From positions 744,001-808,000 of the forward strand of contig NZ_JACIEZ010000001.1 of assembly GCF_014197145.1 (NCBI RefSeq): 64,000 bases of DNA, read 5' to 3'. Shown in pieces: positions 1 through 9,112 of the stretch. Positions within the stretch are counted from its first letter, which is position 1, and each line of letters begins with the position of its first letter. A model generated the notes under the pieces. The model was not told the DNA's origin and searched no databases. It saw nothing but the letters and a program-made list of their open reading frames with translations. Source of the stretch: Gellertiella hungarica. Lineage in GTDB: Bacteria > Pseudomonadota > Alphaproteobacteria > Rhizobiales > Rhizobiaceae. Both the position numbers and the translations under genes were made by a program.

Positions 1-660
1 GCGCTGATCGTAGGTCTTGCTCGGATGCGCGGCGACGGAGCGCAGCCAGAAATGGTAATGCCGGAAGTGCCCGACGAGGTTGTCGCGGTGGAAATCCACG
101 GATGTGTAGATGATCGGCCGCTTGCCGTAATGGATCTCCAGCCGGTCCATGAAGCGCTGCATTTCGGCACGCACGGTTTCCGGGTCCGGACGGGTACGGC
201 AGGTCTTGGATTCGCCGTTCCACTCCACGTCCAGCACGGGCGGCAGATCCATGGAGGCACGCGGCACGTTGGCAATGAACCAGTCCGCCTGCTGATCCGC
301 CGTGGAGCAGAAATAGTAGAAGTGGTAGGGCGCATGCGGAATGCCAACGGCGTTTGCCTGGCGCCAGTATTCCTGGAAACGGGGGTCGGCGCTGTCCTTG
401 CCCTCGGTTGCCTTGATGAAGGCGAAGGAGACGCCCGATTGTTTCACCTTGGCCCAGTCGATGTCGCCGTTCCACTTGGAGATGTCGATGCCGTGCACGG
501 GGTGCACCTGCGGCTTGAGATCGCCGAAGTCCTGCGGATCGGTATCCTTGAACTTGGGCGAGATCGATGCGGTCTGGACAAAATCATAGGATGCCGACGT
601 GCAACCGCCGATCAGAAGGAACAGTGGCAAAATGCCGGGGATCAGGCGTCGCATGTCCAT
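1..660 (-). CDS. GH25 family lysozyme-like lipoprotein (C-terminus cut by window edge)
   Basis: A minus-strand reading frame stays open from ATG at 660 to base 1, giving 220 residues with no stop; the C-terminus lies outside. The N-terminus is a lipoprotein signal (MRRLIPGILPLFLLIGGC, lipobox IGGC), so the enzyme should be anchored in the envelope. The mature part matches glycoside hydrolase family 25 muramidases: HGIDISKWNGDIDW carries the first conserved Asp, SFAFIKATEG follows, and PPVLDVEWNG carries the Asp-x-Glu catalytic pair of the family. GH25 enzymes cleave the beta-1,4 bond between N-acetylmuramic acid and N-acetylglucosamine. A second in-frame ATG at 654 is an equally possible start. 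Family assignment is firm; the physiological substrate is inferred. Confidence 0.88.
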   Translation of the reverse strand, partial: MDMRRLIPGILPLFLLIGGCTSASYDFVQTASISPKFKDTDPQDFGDLKPQVHPVHGIDISKWNGDIDWAKVKQSGVSFAFIKATEGKDSADPRFQEYWRQANAVGIPHAPYHFYYFCSTADQQADWFIANVPRASMDLPPVLDVEWNGESKTCRTRPDPETVRAEMQRFMDRLEIHYGKRPIIYTSVDFHRDNLVGHFRHYHFWLRSVAAHPSKTYDQR

Positions 661-976
661 CCCGTCAAAGACTCGTGAAAACTCGATCCGTACGGGCCAA
701 TACATGTGGGGCACGGAAGATACTCACCCGACTTTCATCACATCATCGTAAATATTGGGTTATTGCACAAGCGGTAGTCTTCGCGCCCCCATGGAAAAGC
801 GTTGTTTTTCCAGCGCAATGACGGGTGTAACCTGCGGTGGCATGCCGTGCCCGCCCTCTGTTCCCGCCACCCGTGCAGGGGCTTGCCGCGCCGAATGGCT
901 CGCTGCGCTGTCCCCCACATAAGACAAGTTTAATAAAATTGAGCTTCCCTGTGGCTCGACAGCAGGAGCGATTAAC
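661..976. other. Intergenic region between two divergent genes
   Basis: This gap separates the GH25 gene (minus) from the GGDEF-EAL gene (plus), so it should hold both promoters. I see one short inverted repeat, TGGAAAA at 792-798 with TTTTCCA at 806-812, and a purine-rich ribosome site (AGGAG) 8 bases before the ATG at 977. No convincing coding frame or -35/-10 pair is visible. Confidence 0.4.
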
Positions 977-2560
977 ATGACGTTAAAAGCGTTTCTGCCG
1001 GGCAGGCCCGCCGGTTATGCGCTGGGATGTTCGGCATTGGCCATGACGGTCCCGGCATTGACCTATGGCAGCGGAATCTTTGGCGAATCTGCACCGGCAG
1101 CCTGTGCTCAGGCGCCGATGCTGGCGCTTGGCGTCGTCGCGGCAGCGGCGGGCGGCCTGGGGTTTGCCCTCGGAAAGACGCGGGAACATCTGCAACATGC
1201 GCTTCGCCAGATGGAGGCGCGGGAGCAGGCCCTGGTCCACGAGGCGCGGCATGACAGCCTGACGGGCTTGCGCAACCGTCTTGCCCTCAAATCGGATGTG
1301 GCGGCCATTCTCGCCTCGTCGCTGCTGCCCCGGCAAGCCCTGCTCCTTCTCGATCTGGATCGCTTCAAGTTCGTCAACGACACGCTCGGCCATGATGCCG
1401 GTGACGAGCTGCTGCAGAACCTCACCCGCCGCCTGCAATCGCTGGTCACGCCTGCGGACGGGCTCTACCGTCTGGGCGGCGACGAATTCGTCATCCTCCT
1501 CGACGATCCCGACAGCCTTGGCAGCGTCGAGGCCTTCTGCCGCCGCCTGGAGCAGGCGATAGAGGAGCCGCACGACCTCGCCAAGGGGCGGGTGGCAACG
1601 GGCGTCAGCATCGGCATTTCCTTCCTGCGCACCACCGATGCGGATCTGTCGGCGGCGCTGAAGCGGGCAGACCTCGCGCTCTACAAGGCAAAGGAGGTGC
1701 CGGGTTCGGCCCACGTGTTCTACAACGACGCGCTGGCGGAACAATCCACCCTGCGGGTCGAGCTCGAGCGCGATCTCAGCCGCGCCCTGGCCGATGGCGA
1801 GTTCTATCTGGAATACCAGCCCATCGTGGGCGTCGAAACGGGCGCGGTCCGCTCCTTCGAGGCGCTGCTGCGGTGGGACCATCCCGATCGGGGTGTCCTC
1901 CCGCCGCCGTTGTTCGTGCCGCTGGCCGAGCGCACGGGGCTTATCGTGCCGCTCGGCCGCTGGGTGATGCGCCAGGCCTGCCTCGAGGCAGCGAAGTGGC
2001 CCTCGCCGACCGGTGTTGCGGTCAATGTGGCCGGCGACCAGTTCAAGGATCGCACCTTTGTCAGCCATGTGCTCTCCTGCCTGCGGGAGGCGAGGCTGGC
2101 GCCGGGGCGCCTGACGATCGAGATCACCGAATCGATCTTCACCATCGACATCGAAGCGCTTTCCGAAAGTCTTGCCGAACTGCGCTCCTACGGCGTGCGG
2201 ATCGCCCTCGACGATTTCGGCACCGGCTTTTCCTCGATCAACAATCTCAAGAGTTTTCCGCTCGACCAGCTCAAGATCGACCGATCCTTCGCGCGGGAGA
2301 TGCTGGCCGACAGCCGCGACGCGGAACTCGTCGAACTCATCCGCAGGCTCGGCGACACGTTCCGGGTCTCTACCACCATCGAAGGGATCGAGACGGAGGG
2401 GCAGCTGGAATTCATCCGTGCCCTTGGCGTGGCAGAGGCGCAGGGCTTCCTCATCTCCCGGCCGATCCCTGCCGATCAGGTGGGCGAATTCTGCCAGCAA
2501 TGGCGGTCCGCCCATGGAGAAACGGGAGAGCCCGTCCGGGCCGAAAGCGCTTCCGGCTGA
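977..2560 (+). CDS. Membrane-anchored GGDEF-EAL protein (c-di-GMP turnover)
   Basis: 527 residues. Two hydrophobic segments at about 13-35 and 47-66 anchor the protein. A diguanylate cyclase (GGDEF) domain follows at about 90-250 with intact GGDEF at 167-171 and the FKFVNDTLGHDAGDELL region before it. An EAL phosphodiesterase domain covers about 262-510, with EALLRW at 295-300, ITES, DDFGTGFSS and a TIEGIET motif in place of the usual AEGVET. The inhibitory I-site RxxD five residues before GGDEF reads TPAD, so the Arg is missing. Both active sites look usable, so the protein could make or degrade cyclic di-GMP; direction cannot be read from sequence. There is no recognised periplasmic or cytoplasmic sensor domain. 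AGGAG lies 8 bases before the start codon. Confidence 0.9.
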   Translation: MTLKAFLPGRPAGYALGCSALAMTVPALTYGSGIFGESAPAACAQAPMLALGVVAAAAGGLGFALGKTREHLQHALRQMEAREQALVHEARHDSLTGLRNRLALKSDVAAILASSLLPRQALLLLDLDRFKFVNDTLGHDAGDELLQNLTRRLQSLVTPADGLYRLGGDEFVILLDDPDSLGSVEAFCRRLEQAIEEPHDLAKGRVATGVSIGISFLRTTDADLSAALKRADLALYKAKEVPGSAHVFYNDALAEQSTLRVELERDLSRALADGEFYLEYQPIVGVETGAVRSFEALLRWDHPDRGVLPPPLFVPLAERTGLIVPLGRWVMRQACLEAAKWPSPTGVAVNVAGDQFKDRTFVSHVLSCLREARLAPGRLTIEITESIFTIDIEALSESLAELRSYGVRIALDDFGTGFSSINNLKSFPLDQLKIDRSFAREMLADSRDAELVELIRRLGDTFRVSTTIEGIETEGQLEFIRALGVAEAQGFLISRPIPADQVGEFCQQWRSAHGETGEPVRAESASG

Positions 2561-2652
2561 AATGGTGGATTTTGCAACCGGGTGCCTTCCGCGCGACCCG
2601 GTTTCCTGATTGACTTCGCCCCGTCTGGTTCGAACGCGGGGAGAAGGTGCTG

Positions 2653-4026
2653 ATGTTGGGCAAGATGGTGCGCGGGCTTTTCCTGGCGATGCTGGCAGTC
2701 TTTGCCGGGCTTCTGGCATGGCTTTACGTGGCGCCGCCGGAGCTGCTCCTCGTCGGTGACAGCTACAGCGCCAAGATCGTCTGCTCGAACCGCTTCATCG
2801 CCGGGCGCGATCCGGCCGAGGTGATGGCGGTCGACGTGCAGGCGCCCGGGCATCCGCTCCTCAAGTTCGTTAGCGCCGTCGTGGACGAGGAGCGCAAGAC
2901 CGTCACGACACGGATTTTTGGCTTCTTCGCGGAATCGAAGGCCGCCTATCGGGACGGGCTCGGCTGCACCAATCTGCCGCGCGGCTATGATCTCAGCGCC
3001 CTGTCGGGCCTGCCGCAGGGGCCTCAGGCCCTGCCGAAGCCGTCCGATATCGCCTGGCCCGCCGGCGACGCCCCGCTTGCCGATGGCGATGCCCGGCCCG
3101 AGCTTGCCGCACCGCTCGCGGACGGCAAACTGCTTGGTCCCGGGATCCGCGCCGTGGTCGTGATCAAGGACGGCAAGCTGGTCGGCGAGCATTATGCTCC
3201 CGGCTTCACCAAGGAAACGCCGCTCCTCGGCTGGTCGATGACGAAATCGGTGAACGCAGCCATCGCCGGGCGCCTGATGGCGGAGGGGCGCCTCTCCTTC
3301 GATGATGCCAACCTGCTTCCGGAATGGGCCGGCGACGAGCGGAAGGACATTCGCCTGCGCGATCTGATGGGCATGGAGAGCGGGCTGCGATTCAACGAAG
3401 ACTATGGCGACGTCAGCGACGTGACCCGGATGCTGTATCTCGAACCGGACATGGCGGGCTTTGCCGCCGGTCAGCCATCGGAAGCGAAGCCCGGCACCAC
3501 CTTCCGCTATTCGACCGGAACGAGCGTGCTGATCGCGCGGATCTGGATGAACCGGATCGGCGATTTCGGCGAGGCGACGGCCTATCCGCAGAAGGCGCTC
3601 TTCGCGCCGCTCGGCATGACCAGCGCCGTCCTCGAAACGGATGTGACCGGAACACTGGTTGGCGGATCCTATCTTTATGCCACGGCAAGAGACTGGGCCC
3701 GTTTTGGCCAGTTCCTCCTTCAGGACGGCGTGTGGAACGGCACCCGCCTTCTGTCGGAGGAATACATGCAGGCCGTGCGCACGCCCTCCAGGGCATCCGG
3801 CGGGCTCTATTCCGGTGCCCAGACGTGGATCGCCGGCCCGGACGACAAGCCCAGCTCCGCCTATGGACTGCCGGAAGATACCATCTGGCTGCAGGGCCAT
3901 GACGGGCAGACGGTCGCCATCATCCCCTCGCAGCGGCTTGTCGTGGTGCGCATGGGCCTCACTCCGAGCAAGCTTGGCTGGGTGCCTCAGCCGCTGGTCA
4001 AGGCGATCGCCGACGCCCTCGATTGA
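2653..4026 (+). CDS. Beta-lactamase-like serine hydrolase, membrane anchored
   Basis: About 457 residues. An N-terminal hydrophobic helix (roughly residues 6-25) should act as an uncleaved anchor or signal. The penicillin-binding/class C beta-lactamase fold starts near residue 140. The SxxK nucleophile motif is SMTK (about 195-198) in GWSMTKSVNAA, the second motif Tyr lies in FRYSTGTS (about 287), and a C-terminal GHDGQTVAIIP stretch corresponds to the third motif (HxG). Such proteins hydrolyse amides or esters, often peptidoglycan peptides or unrelated esters; the substrate here is unknown. I prefer ATG at 2653 over GTG at 2647 because GGGGAGAAGG sits 6-9 bases upstream of the ATG. It is monocistronic and ends before a convergent terminator. 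Confidence 0.82.
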   Translation: MLGKMVRGLFLAMLAVFAGLLAWLYVAPPELLLVGDSYSAKIVCSNRFIAGRDPAEVMAVDVQAPGHPLLKFVSAVVDEERKTVTTRIFGFFAESKAAYRDGLGCTNLPRGYDLSALSGLPQGPQALPKPSDIAWPAGDAPLADGDARPELAAPLADGKLLGPGIRAVVVIKDGKLVGEHYAPGFTKETPLLGWSMTKSVNAAIAGRLMAEGRLSFDDANLLPEWAGDERKDIRLRDLMGMESGLRFNEDYGDVSDVTRMLYLEPDMAGFAAGQPSEAKPGTTFRYSTGTSVLIARIWMNRIGDFGEATAYPQKALFAPLGMTSAVLETDVTGTLVGGSYLYATARDWARFGQFLLQDGVWNGTRLLSEEYMQAVRTPSRASGGLYSGAQTWIAGPDDKPSSAYGLPEDTIWLQGHDGQTVAIIPSQRLVVVRMGLTPSKLGWVPQPLVKAIADALD

Positions 4027-4038
4027 GGCGCACATGAA

Positions 4039-4060
4039 AAGGGCCCCGGAAGGGGCCCTT
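4039..4060. terminator. Bidirectional terminator-like hairpin
   Basis: AAGGGCCCC and GGGGCCCTT form a perfect 9-bp stem with loop GGAA. It lies between convergent genes (serine hydrolase, plus; lytic transglycosylase, minus). The A-run on the left gives a U-run for the minus-strand transcript. Confidence 0.75.
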
Positions 4061-4085
4061 GATGTCATCATGTCGCCGTCGCGGC

Positions 4086-5213
4086 TTACTGGACCTGTGC
4101 CAGCAGCCCCTTGCGCTTGGCGTCGTAGTAGTAGCCGCGGGCATAGAGCCGCACCGCATTGTCGTGATTGTTGTCTGCAACCATGAAAGCGCCGCGCAGA
4201 TACTTGACCGCGTATTTCAGATTGGTCTCGGCGTCGAAGAGGCCCGAGGGGCTGCCGGTATAGCCGAGCGACTTGGCGGTGTTGTAGCGGATCTGCATCA
4301 GACCGTAATTGCCGCGGCTGTAGGCATTGGGATTGTACATGCTCTCGCGGCGTACCACGCGGTGCACGAGGGCTTCGGGAACCTGATAGAGCTCGGCATA
4401 TTTCTTGATGAGCGCCTGGAGCTTGCCGCTCGGCGCAAGGCCGGTTTCCTTGGCGATCTCCTTCGGCGCGCTGGTGTCGAAGGCGTCGAGAGCCATCATC
4501 TCCGGCGTGCTGGCATAGGCTTCGAGGCCCATGGGCTTCATGTCGGGCCGCGGCGTGGGAACCGCGACGCCCGCGAGGAGCGGATTGGGATTGCCGGGTG
4601 CAGGATCTGCGCTGGCAAGACGCTGCTGCAGAAGCTCGGCGTCCTTCTGGGCGCTGCTCTGCGGCTGGGTCAGCGGCTGCGTGACCTGCGGATCATCGGG
4701 ACCGCCTGCGGTCGGGATGGAGTTGGCCGCCGCAATGATATCGGGACGGGGCTGCGGAACAGCCACCACGGTCGGCGTGGCGTAAGCCAGTTCCATGCCC
4801 GGGGTCGTCTGTGCCTGAGCCAGGGGATTGGTGCCGGCCGTATCGGCCATCGCGACCTGTTGCAGCTGCGGCTGGCCCGGGAGGACAGCGGCTGCGGCCT
4901 GGACCGGCGCCGGCTGCATCAGGGCAGCCATCTGCGGATTGGACGGATTGGGGGTCGGAAGGGGAATGCCTGCGGCCTGTTCGGCGGCAACGACGGTCGG
5001 ACCTTCGGACAATGTCTGGGTGGAAACGGCGCCCGGCTGGCCGGGGGCGGCATAGGCGGTCTCGGCTGCCTGCGTCGGCATGGGAACCACCTTCTTGGAC
5101 TTGCCGTCGGCGAGCTTGTTATACTCGACGCTGGCGCAGCCGCTCAAGGTGGCTGAGATTGCGGTCGCGAGCAGAAGAGCGCTCTTCAGACCGGCATATC
5201 GGGTCACTGCCAT
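4086..5213 (-). CDS. Lytic transglycosylase lipoprotein (SLT domain)
   Basis: About 375 residues. It starts at ATG 5213, where GAGGAAAAAAGCTGC supplies a ribosome site and the next residues form a lipoprotein signal (MAVTRYAGLKSALLLATA, lipobox LSGC). An upstream ATG at 5246 would only add 11 residues without signal character. A long Pro/Gln/Ala-rich linker fills about residues 40-250. The C-terminal SLT domain (about 265-375) has the catalytic Glu in RRESMYNP, then NYGLMQIRYNTAKSLGY and NLKYAVKYL. Family members cleave the MurNAc-GlcNAc bond and form 1,6-anhydro ends. The low-complexity linker suggests the catalytic domain reaches across the periplasm from the outer membrane (inference). Confidence 0.88.
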   Translation of the reverse strand: MAVTRYAGLKSALLLATAISATLSGCASVEYNKLADGKSKKVVPMPTQAAETAYAAPGQPGAVSTQTLSEGPTVVAAEQAAGIPLPTPNPSNPQMAALMQPAPVQAAAAVLPGQPQLQQVAMADTAGTNPLAQAQTTPGMELAYATPTVVAVPQPRPDIIAAANSIPTAGGPDDPQVTQPLTQPQSSAQKDAELLQQRLASADPAPGNPNPLLAGVAVPTPRPDMKPMGLEAYASTPEMMALDAFDTSAPKEIAKETGLAPSGKLQALIKKYAELYQVPEALVHRVVRRESMYNPNAYSRGNYGLMQIRYNTAKSLGYTGSPSGLFDAETNLKYAVKYLRGAFMVADNNHDNAVRLYARGYYYDAKRKGLLAQVQ

Positions 5214-5327
5214 GCAGCTTTTTTCCTCGAATGGGGGCAGTGCCATGCTTAACAGATCGCAATTGCCCGTTTCAAAAGATGCCCTGTGTTAACCGATTTG
5301 CGGCATGGCCGCAAGCTGGAAGCCCCC

Positions 5328-5960
5328 TCAGGCCGCCTTCCGGCGGTAGCTGATGCGGGTCTGGCCGTGCTGATGGAGCGCGCCCATGCTGGTTTTCAGG
5401 GCCTTCCGGCGGGCAGGAAGAAGATTGAGAAAGGCATGCGCCCGCGCCGGGAAAAGGCCGAAAAAGACGGCCGAAAGCAGGGTAACGCCTGTAAATACCG
5501 CGCCTGCGATCAGGAACTGCGGCATGATCGCGCGGTCGGGGTCGATGAACTGCGGAACGACGGCGGCAACCAGCAGCGCCGTTTTCCAGTCGTAGCCCCG
5601 GAATGCGGATTCGACCGCGATGCGCAGGGCGCCGCGCACGGGCAGATTGTCGTTAGCGGCCATGGGCCGGTAGGCGAGGGAGGGCGCGAGCGCCCCGGCG
5701 GTGGCCAGCCAGAACAGCACCGCCAGCCCGCCCCAGCGCCACAGGATGATCAGTCCCGGCGAAACGTTCATGATGCCGAAGGCGGCTGCGAGCGGCAGTG
5801 CCGCGAGCGCAATGCTGGAGGCGATCCAGCCGAACAGGGCGGCTGCGGCGGTGCCCAGATCGGTTCTGGCGAATTCCGTCAGCTGCCGTGCCCTTTCGCT
5901 CGGCCAGCCGAGGACGAGAAGCGCAAAGAGGGAAAGCATCAGTCCGGTTGCAGCGGTCAT
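5328..5960 (-). CDS. LysE/RhtB-type amino acid exporter-like membrane protein
   Basis: About 210 residues from ATG 5960, chosen because AAGGAGGAG sits 9 bases upstream; ATG 5993 has no comparable site. There are five or six hydrophobic segments. The second half, DWKTALLVAAVVPQFIDP followed by GAVFTGVTLLSAVFFGLF, resembles the conserved NPKxxLFFxAxxPQF region of LysE translocators. The N-terminal half is more diverged: it lacks the usual PGPxxxL motif and reads MNVSPGLIILW. LysE proteins export amino acids or analogues through the inner membrane. No substrate can be inferred. The C-terminus is basic (ISYRRKAA). Confidence 0.6.
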   Translation of the reverse strand: MTAATGLMLSLFALLVLGWPSERARQLTEFARTDLGTAAAALFGWIASSIALAALPLAAAFGIMNVSPGLIILWRWGGLAVLFWLATAGALAPSLAYRPMAANDNLPVRGALRIAVESAFRGYDWKTALLVAAVVPQFIDPDRAIMPQFLIAGAVFTGVTLLSAVFFGLFPARAHAFLNLLPARRKALKTSMGALHQHGQTRISYRRKAA

Positions 5961-6035
5961 TATGTCCTTTCTCCTCCTTGCATCGCCTGTCATGGCGGGT
6001 GGCCGTGCCTATGGAGACATCGGCCAGCCGTTTCG

Positions 6036-7247
6036 TCAACCGGCCTTGAAGGCCTGTCCGACATGATCCATCAGCTCCCCGAACCACCGCGTCGACAGAT
6101 CGAAGTGCTTGCCGCCCTTGATCCGCGGGAACTCGATGGTCCGAAGCTTGCCGTTCTGTGCTTCGTCGTGACCGGTCACGCCGGAAACCTTGTTGAGGGC
6201 GCTTTCGACCGCAAGGTCCACCATGCTCTGGATCAGCCTGAGGTCGTCGGCATTCGCCGGCGCAGAACGGGCATAATAGCCCGATTTCTGGACCATTGCA
6301 CGCTCGGCGCCGATCAGGGTGCCAAACTGCTTCGAGAACCAGTTGCCGACATTGATGGTATCGATCTTCACGTGGCCGAAGGCATCGCGCTTGATGGTTT
6401 CGCCGGCGGCTTCGCGCTCGGCCACGATGGCGTCCAGGCAGGCGCCTTCCGAGACGAAGACGGTCACGAAACCGGCGTCGTCCATGATCTTCTTCAGGCG
6501 CTCGGACTCTTCCTGCAGGTTGAAGGCCATCTCCGGCAGGTAGATGCCGTCGATGTTCTTCATCTGGGTGTTCATCATCAGGCCGTCGATATACTCGTTG
6601 TGGCGGGTTCGCTCGACATAGGCCCTTGCGGTCGCGGCGGTGAGCCAGCCGCAATGGCGGCCCATGACCTCATGCACGACGAGCGTGCGCGGCGCGGCGC
6701 TCTGCTCGTTGCTGACGTGATCGAAGAAACCGGCGCCGACTTCGGCTGCCGTCCATGCGCCGAGCGACTGGCGGATCGGAACCACGTCGTTGTCGACGGT
6801 CTTCGGCAGGCCCACCACGGTGAGGTCATAGCCATTGGCGCCGAGATAGGCCGCAAGGTCCGCAGCCGTCGTGTTGGTGTCGTCTCCGCCGATGGTGTGC
6901 AGGATGGTGATGCCATCGGCAGCGAGCTGTTCGGCGGCGGCCTTCAGCGGGTTGACGCCTTCCTTGACGAGGCCGCGCTTGGCGCAATCGGCGGCATTCG
7001 TCAGCTTGACGCGGCTGTTGCCGATCGGCGAGCCGCCATAGCGGTGCAACAGATGCGCCTTTTCCCGCATGTCCTTCGTGATTTCGATGCGGTCGCCGAG
7101 CAGAAGACCCTGATAACCGGAGCGGTAGGCTACCAGCTCGATCTCGGGAGCCACATCGCTGTAGCGCTCGATCAGTCCGCCAACGGCGGAGGAAAGGCAG
7201 GGAGCAAGCCCCCCGGCGGTCAGCATTGCGACTTTCTGTTTGGCCAT
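6036..7247 (-). CDS. pfp: Pyrophosphate--fructose-6-phosphate 1-phosphotransferase
   Basis: 403 residues. This is the PPi-dependent phosphofructokinase, which interconverts fructose 6-phosphate and fructose 1,6-bisphosphate reversibly using PPi. The signature is GGDDTN at 120-125, where ATP enzymes have GGDGS; Asp at this place blocks ATP and marks PPi use. The catalytic loop PKTVDND is at 148-154, and MGRHCGWLTAATA forms the sugar-phosphate site. GAAGGAGGACGA precedes the ATG. Rhizobia that rely on the Entner-Doudoroff and pentose pathways often carry this enzyme, where it may act mainly in the gluconeogenic direction (inference). Confidence 0.93.
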   Translation of the reverse strand: MAKQKVAMLTAGGLAPCLSSAVGGLIERYSDVAPEIELVAYRSGYQGLLLGDRIEITKDMREKAHLLHRYGGSPIGNSRVKLTNAADCAKRGLVKEGVNPLKAAAEQLAADGITILHTIGGDDTNTTAADLAAYLGANGYDLTVVGLPKTVDNDVVPIRQSLGAWTAAEVGAGFFDHVSNEQSAAPRTLVVHEVMGRHCGWLTAATARAYVERTRHNEYIDGLMMNTQMKNIDGIYLPEMAFNLQEESERLKKIMDDAGFVTVFVSEGACLDAIVAEREAAGETIKRDAFGHVKIDTINVGNWFSKQFGTLIGAERAMVQKSGYYARSAPANADDLRLIQSMVDLAVESALNKVSGVTGHDEAQNGKLRTIEFPRIKGGKHFDLSTRWFGELMDHVGQAFKAG

Positions 7248-7637
7248 TCGTCCTCCTTCACGCCGTCATGCCTCAGGCGGCGCCTTCATCAAATTCGTGC
7301 CCGATGGATGCGTCACCCTGCCGGAACTGTAAAGGGCGTATCGCGTTCCGTGCAGCCTTTTCGACTGGTCTTTCCCGGTCTGCAAGAAGGGTTTTGGATA
7401 TAATCGGTTGAAACTCCCCGGCGGCCCGGATGCGTGTGGATAAGCGCCGGTCGCGGCCGGGGTTGCAGGTTGGCTTCGGCTGAACCGTCTATCAGCAAAA
7501 TACGATGGCGCAGGATAGCGGGCGTCTGTTAAGGAGAACATGAAACTTCAGCAGGGGGTGCGACGTCATTTTACTTGCCAATGTGCGGGTAAATCGGTCA
7601 ACCTTGAACAGAGATGTCTTCGGGAACGAAAGCGCAT
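7248..7637. other. Divergent intergenic region
   Basis: It separates pfp (minus) from the J-domain gene (plus). A TATAAT hexamer sits at 7399-7404 but I find no good -35 at 16-18 bases. No coding frame with family resemblance was found on either strand. Confidence 0.35.
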
Positions 7638-8348
7638 ATGACCTTCTGGGAAAAATTGCTGGGCGCCGTCGCTGATACTGCCAGCAATGCCTTGTCAGCC
7701 GTGGTGGAAGCCATACGCACCGTTTTCGAGGGCGATCCGGAAACGCGCCGGAAGGTTGCGTTTTCCGTCGCCATCATCGCGCTTTCCGCCAAGATGGCAA
7801 AGGCAGATGGCATCGTGTCGGAAGCGGAGGTTGCCGCCTTCCGTCGGATTTTCGAGTTTCCGCCCGAAGAGGCGAAGAACGTGGCCCGCCTCTACAACCT
7901 CGCCCGTCAGGACGTGGCGGGATTCGAGGCCTATGCGGAGCGCCTTGCCGGCCTTTGCGCCACCTGCGAAAGCAATTGCCCGGTGCTGGAGGACGTCATC
8001 GACGGACTGTTCCACATCGCCAAGGCGGACGGGCTGATCCACGAATCGGAATATGCCTTCCTGACCCGCGTTGCCGAGATTTTCGGCATCGGCGACGAGC
8101 ATTTCGCGCGCATCACGGCCCGCCATGTCTATGTCGAAGGGAAGGATCCCTACCGCGTTCTGGGCGTGTCGCCGAGCGACGATTTTGCCTCCATCCGCAA
8201 GCATTATCGCGGCCTTGTCTCCGAACATCATCCCGACCGGCTGATCGCGCGGGGCGTGCCCGCCGAATTCCATGCCATTGCCAACGACCGGATGGCGCAG
8301 CTGAATGCGGCCTATCGCGCCATCGAGCGGGAACGCCGCGCCGCATGA
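7638..8348 (+). CDS. TerB-J-domain co-chaperone-like protein
   Basis: About 236 residues from ATG 7638 (ATG 7614 would add eight residues). After an N-terminal helix, a TerB-like helical domain covers about 40-160, with two copies of the acidic pattern KADGIVSEAE (55-64) and KADGLIHESE (129-138), which resembles metal-binding TerB/DjlA domains. A C-terminal J domain (about 169-235) carries the HPD tripeptide at 198-200, needed to stimulate the Hsp70 ATPase. This arrangement matches DjlA-like proteins except that no membrane helix is seen. It overlaps the following amidase gene by ATGA, so the two are probably translationally coupled. Confidence 0.85.
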   Translation: MTFWEKLLGAVADTASNALSAVVEAIRTVFEGDPETRRKVAFSVAIIALSAKMAKADGIVSEAEVAAFRRIFEFPPEEAKNVARLYNLARQDVAGFEAYAERLAGLCATCESNCPVLEDVIDGLFHIAKADGLIHESEYAFLTRVAEIFGIGDEHFARITARHVYVEGKDPYRVLGVSPSDDFASIRKHYRGLVSEHHPDRLIARGVPAEFHAIANDRMAQLNAAYRAIERERRAA

Positions 8349-9112
8349 GCCATTTTTCTCCCGATTACGCCCATGCGACGGTTTGCCCGTCGCCCAATCA
8401 CGGTCCGCGCGTCGGCAAGGGCGAGGCCGGCCCCGACATGATCATCCTGCATTATACCGGCATGCCGAGCGAGGACGGCGCCATCGACTGGCTTTGCCGC
8501 CCGGAGAGCGAGGTTTCGAGCCATTACGTCGTCCGCGAGAATGGCGAGGTGTTGCAGCTTGTGCCCGAGGCGCGGCGTGCCTGGCATGCGGGCAGGAGCT
8601 TCTGGGCCGGCGAAACGGACATCAATTCCCGCTCGATCGGCATCGAAATCGCCAATGCCGGGCATCCGGGAGGGCTTCCGCCATTCCCGGACGTGCAGAT
8701 CGCGGCGTTGATCGAACTCTGTCGGGATTGTGTCCGTCGTTGGGCAATAGCGCCGGAAAGGGTGCTTGCCCATTCGGATGTTGCCCCGGTGCGCAAGGTC
8801 GATCCGGGCGAGCGGTTTCCCTGGGGCACGCTCCATGCGGCCGGCATCGGTCACTGGGTGGAGCCGGCTGAAATCAGCGGCGGTCGGTTCTTCCAGCGGG
8901 GCGATTGCGGTCCCCCGGTCGAGGCGCTCCAGTCCATGCTGTCGCTCTATGGTTACAGAACTGAAATAACGGGCGAATTCTCCGATGCGACGGCGGGCGA
9001 CGTCGAGGCTTTCCAGCGGCATTTCCGGCAGGAAAGGGTGGATGGCGTGGCCGATGCCTCGACCATCCAGACGCTGCATCGGCTGTTCAGCACACTGCCG
9101 CGCTATGCCTGA
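8345..9112 (+). CDS. N-acetylmuramoyl-L-alanine amidase (Amidase_2 + peptidoglycan-binding domain)
   Basis: 255 residues starting in the ATGA overlap with the J-domain gene; longer in-frame extensions only read through that gene. The amidase_2 zinc fold covers about 30-170: His36 in IILHYTGM, then SSHYVV, SRSIGIEI, and the second His and Asp region in LAHSDVAPVRKVDPG. A PG_binding_1 helical domain follows (GDCGPPVEALQSMLSLYGY to TIQTLHRLF, about 185-248). AmiD-type enzymes release stem peptides from muramic acid. No signal peptide is present, so the protein may act in the cytoplasm on recycled anhydro-muropeptides (like AmpD) or be released by other means. Confidence 0.9.
   Translation: MSHFSPDYAHATVCPSPNHGPRVGKGEAGPDMIILHYTGMPSEDGAIDWLCRPESEVSSHYVVRENGEVLQLVPEARRAWHAGRSFWAGETDINSRSIGIEIANAGHPGGLPPFPDVQIAALIELCRDCVRRWAIAPERVLAHSDVAPVRKVDPGERFPWGTLHAAGIGHWVEPAEISGGRFFQRGDCGPPVEALQSMLSLYGYRTEITGEFSDATAGDVEAFQRHFRQERVDGVADASTIQTLHRLFSTLPRYA

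Noticed and set aside
983-2719. Long minus-strand frame opposite the GGDEF-EAL gene
   Set aside because: It is antisense to a gene with clear domains and has the Arg/Gly/Asp/His-rich composition of a shadow frame in GC-rich DNA.
5286-7403. 705-codon plus-strand frame across the transporter and pfp
   Set aside because: Both genes on the other strand have clear family motifs; this frame has none.
7399-7404. TATAAT as promoter of the J-domain gene
   Set aside because: No -35 at the right spacing and 230 bases from the gene; kept only as a remark.
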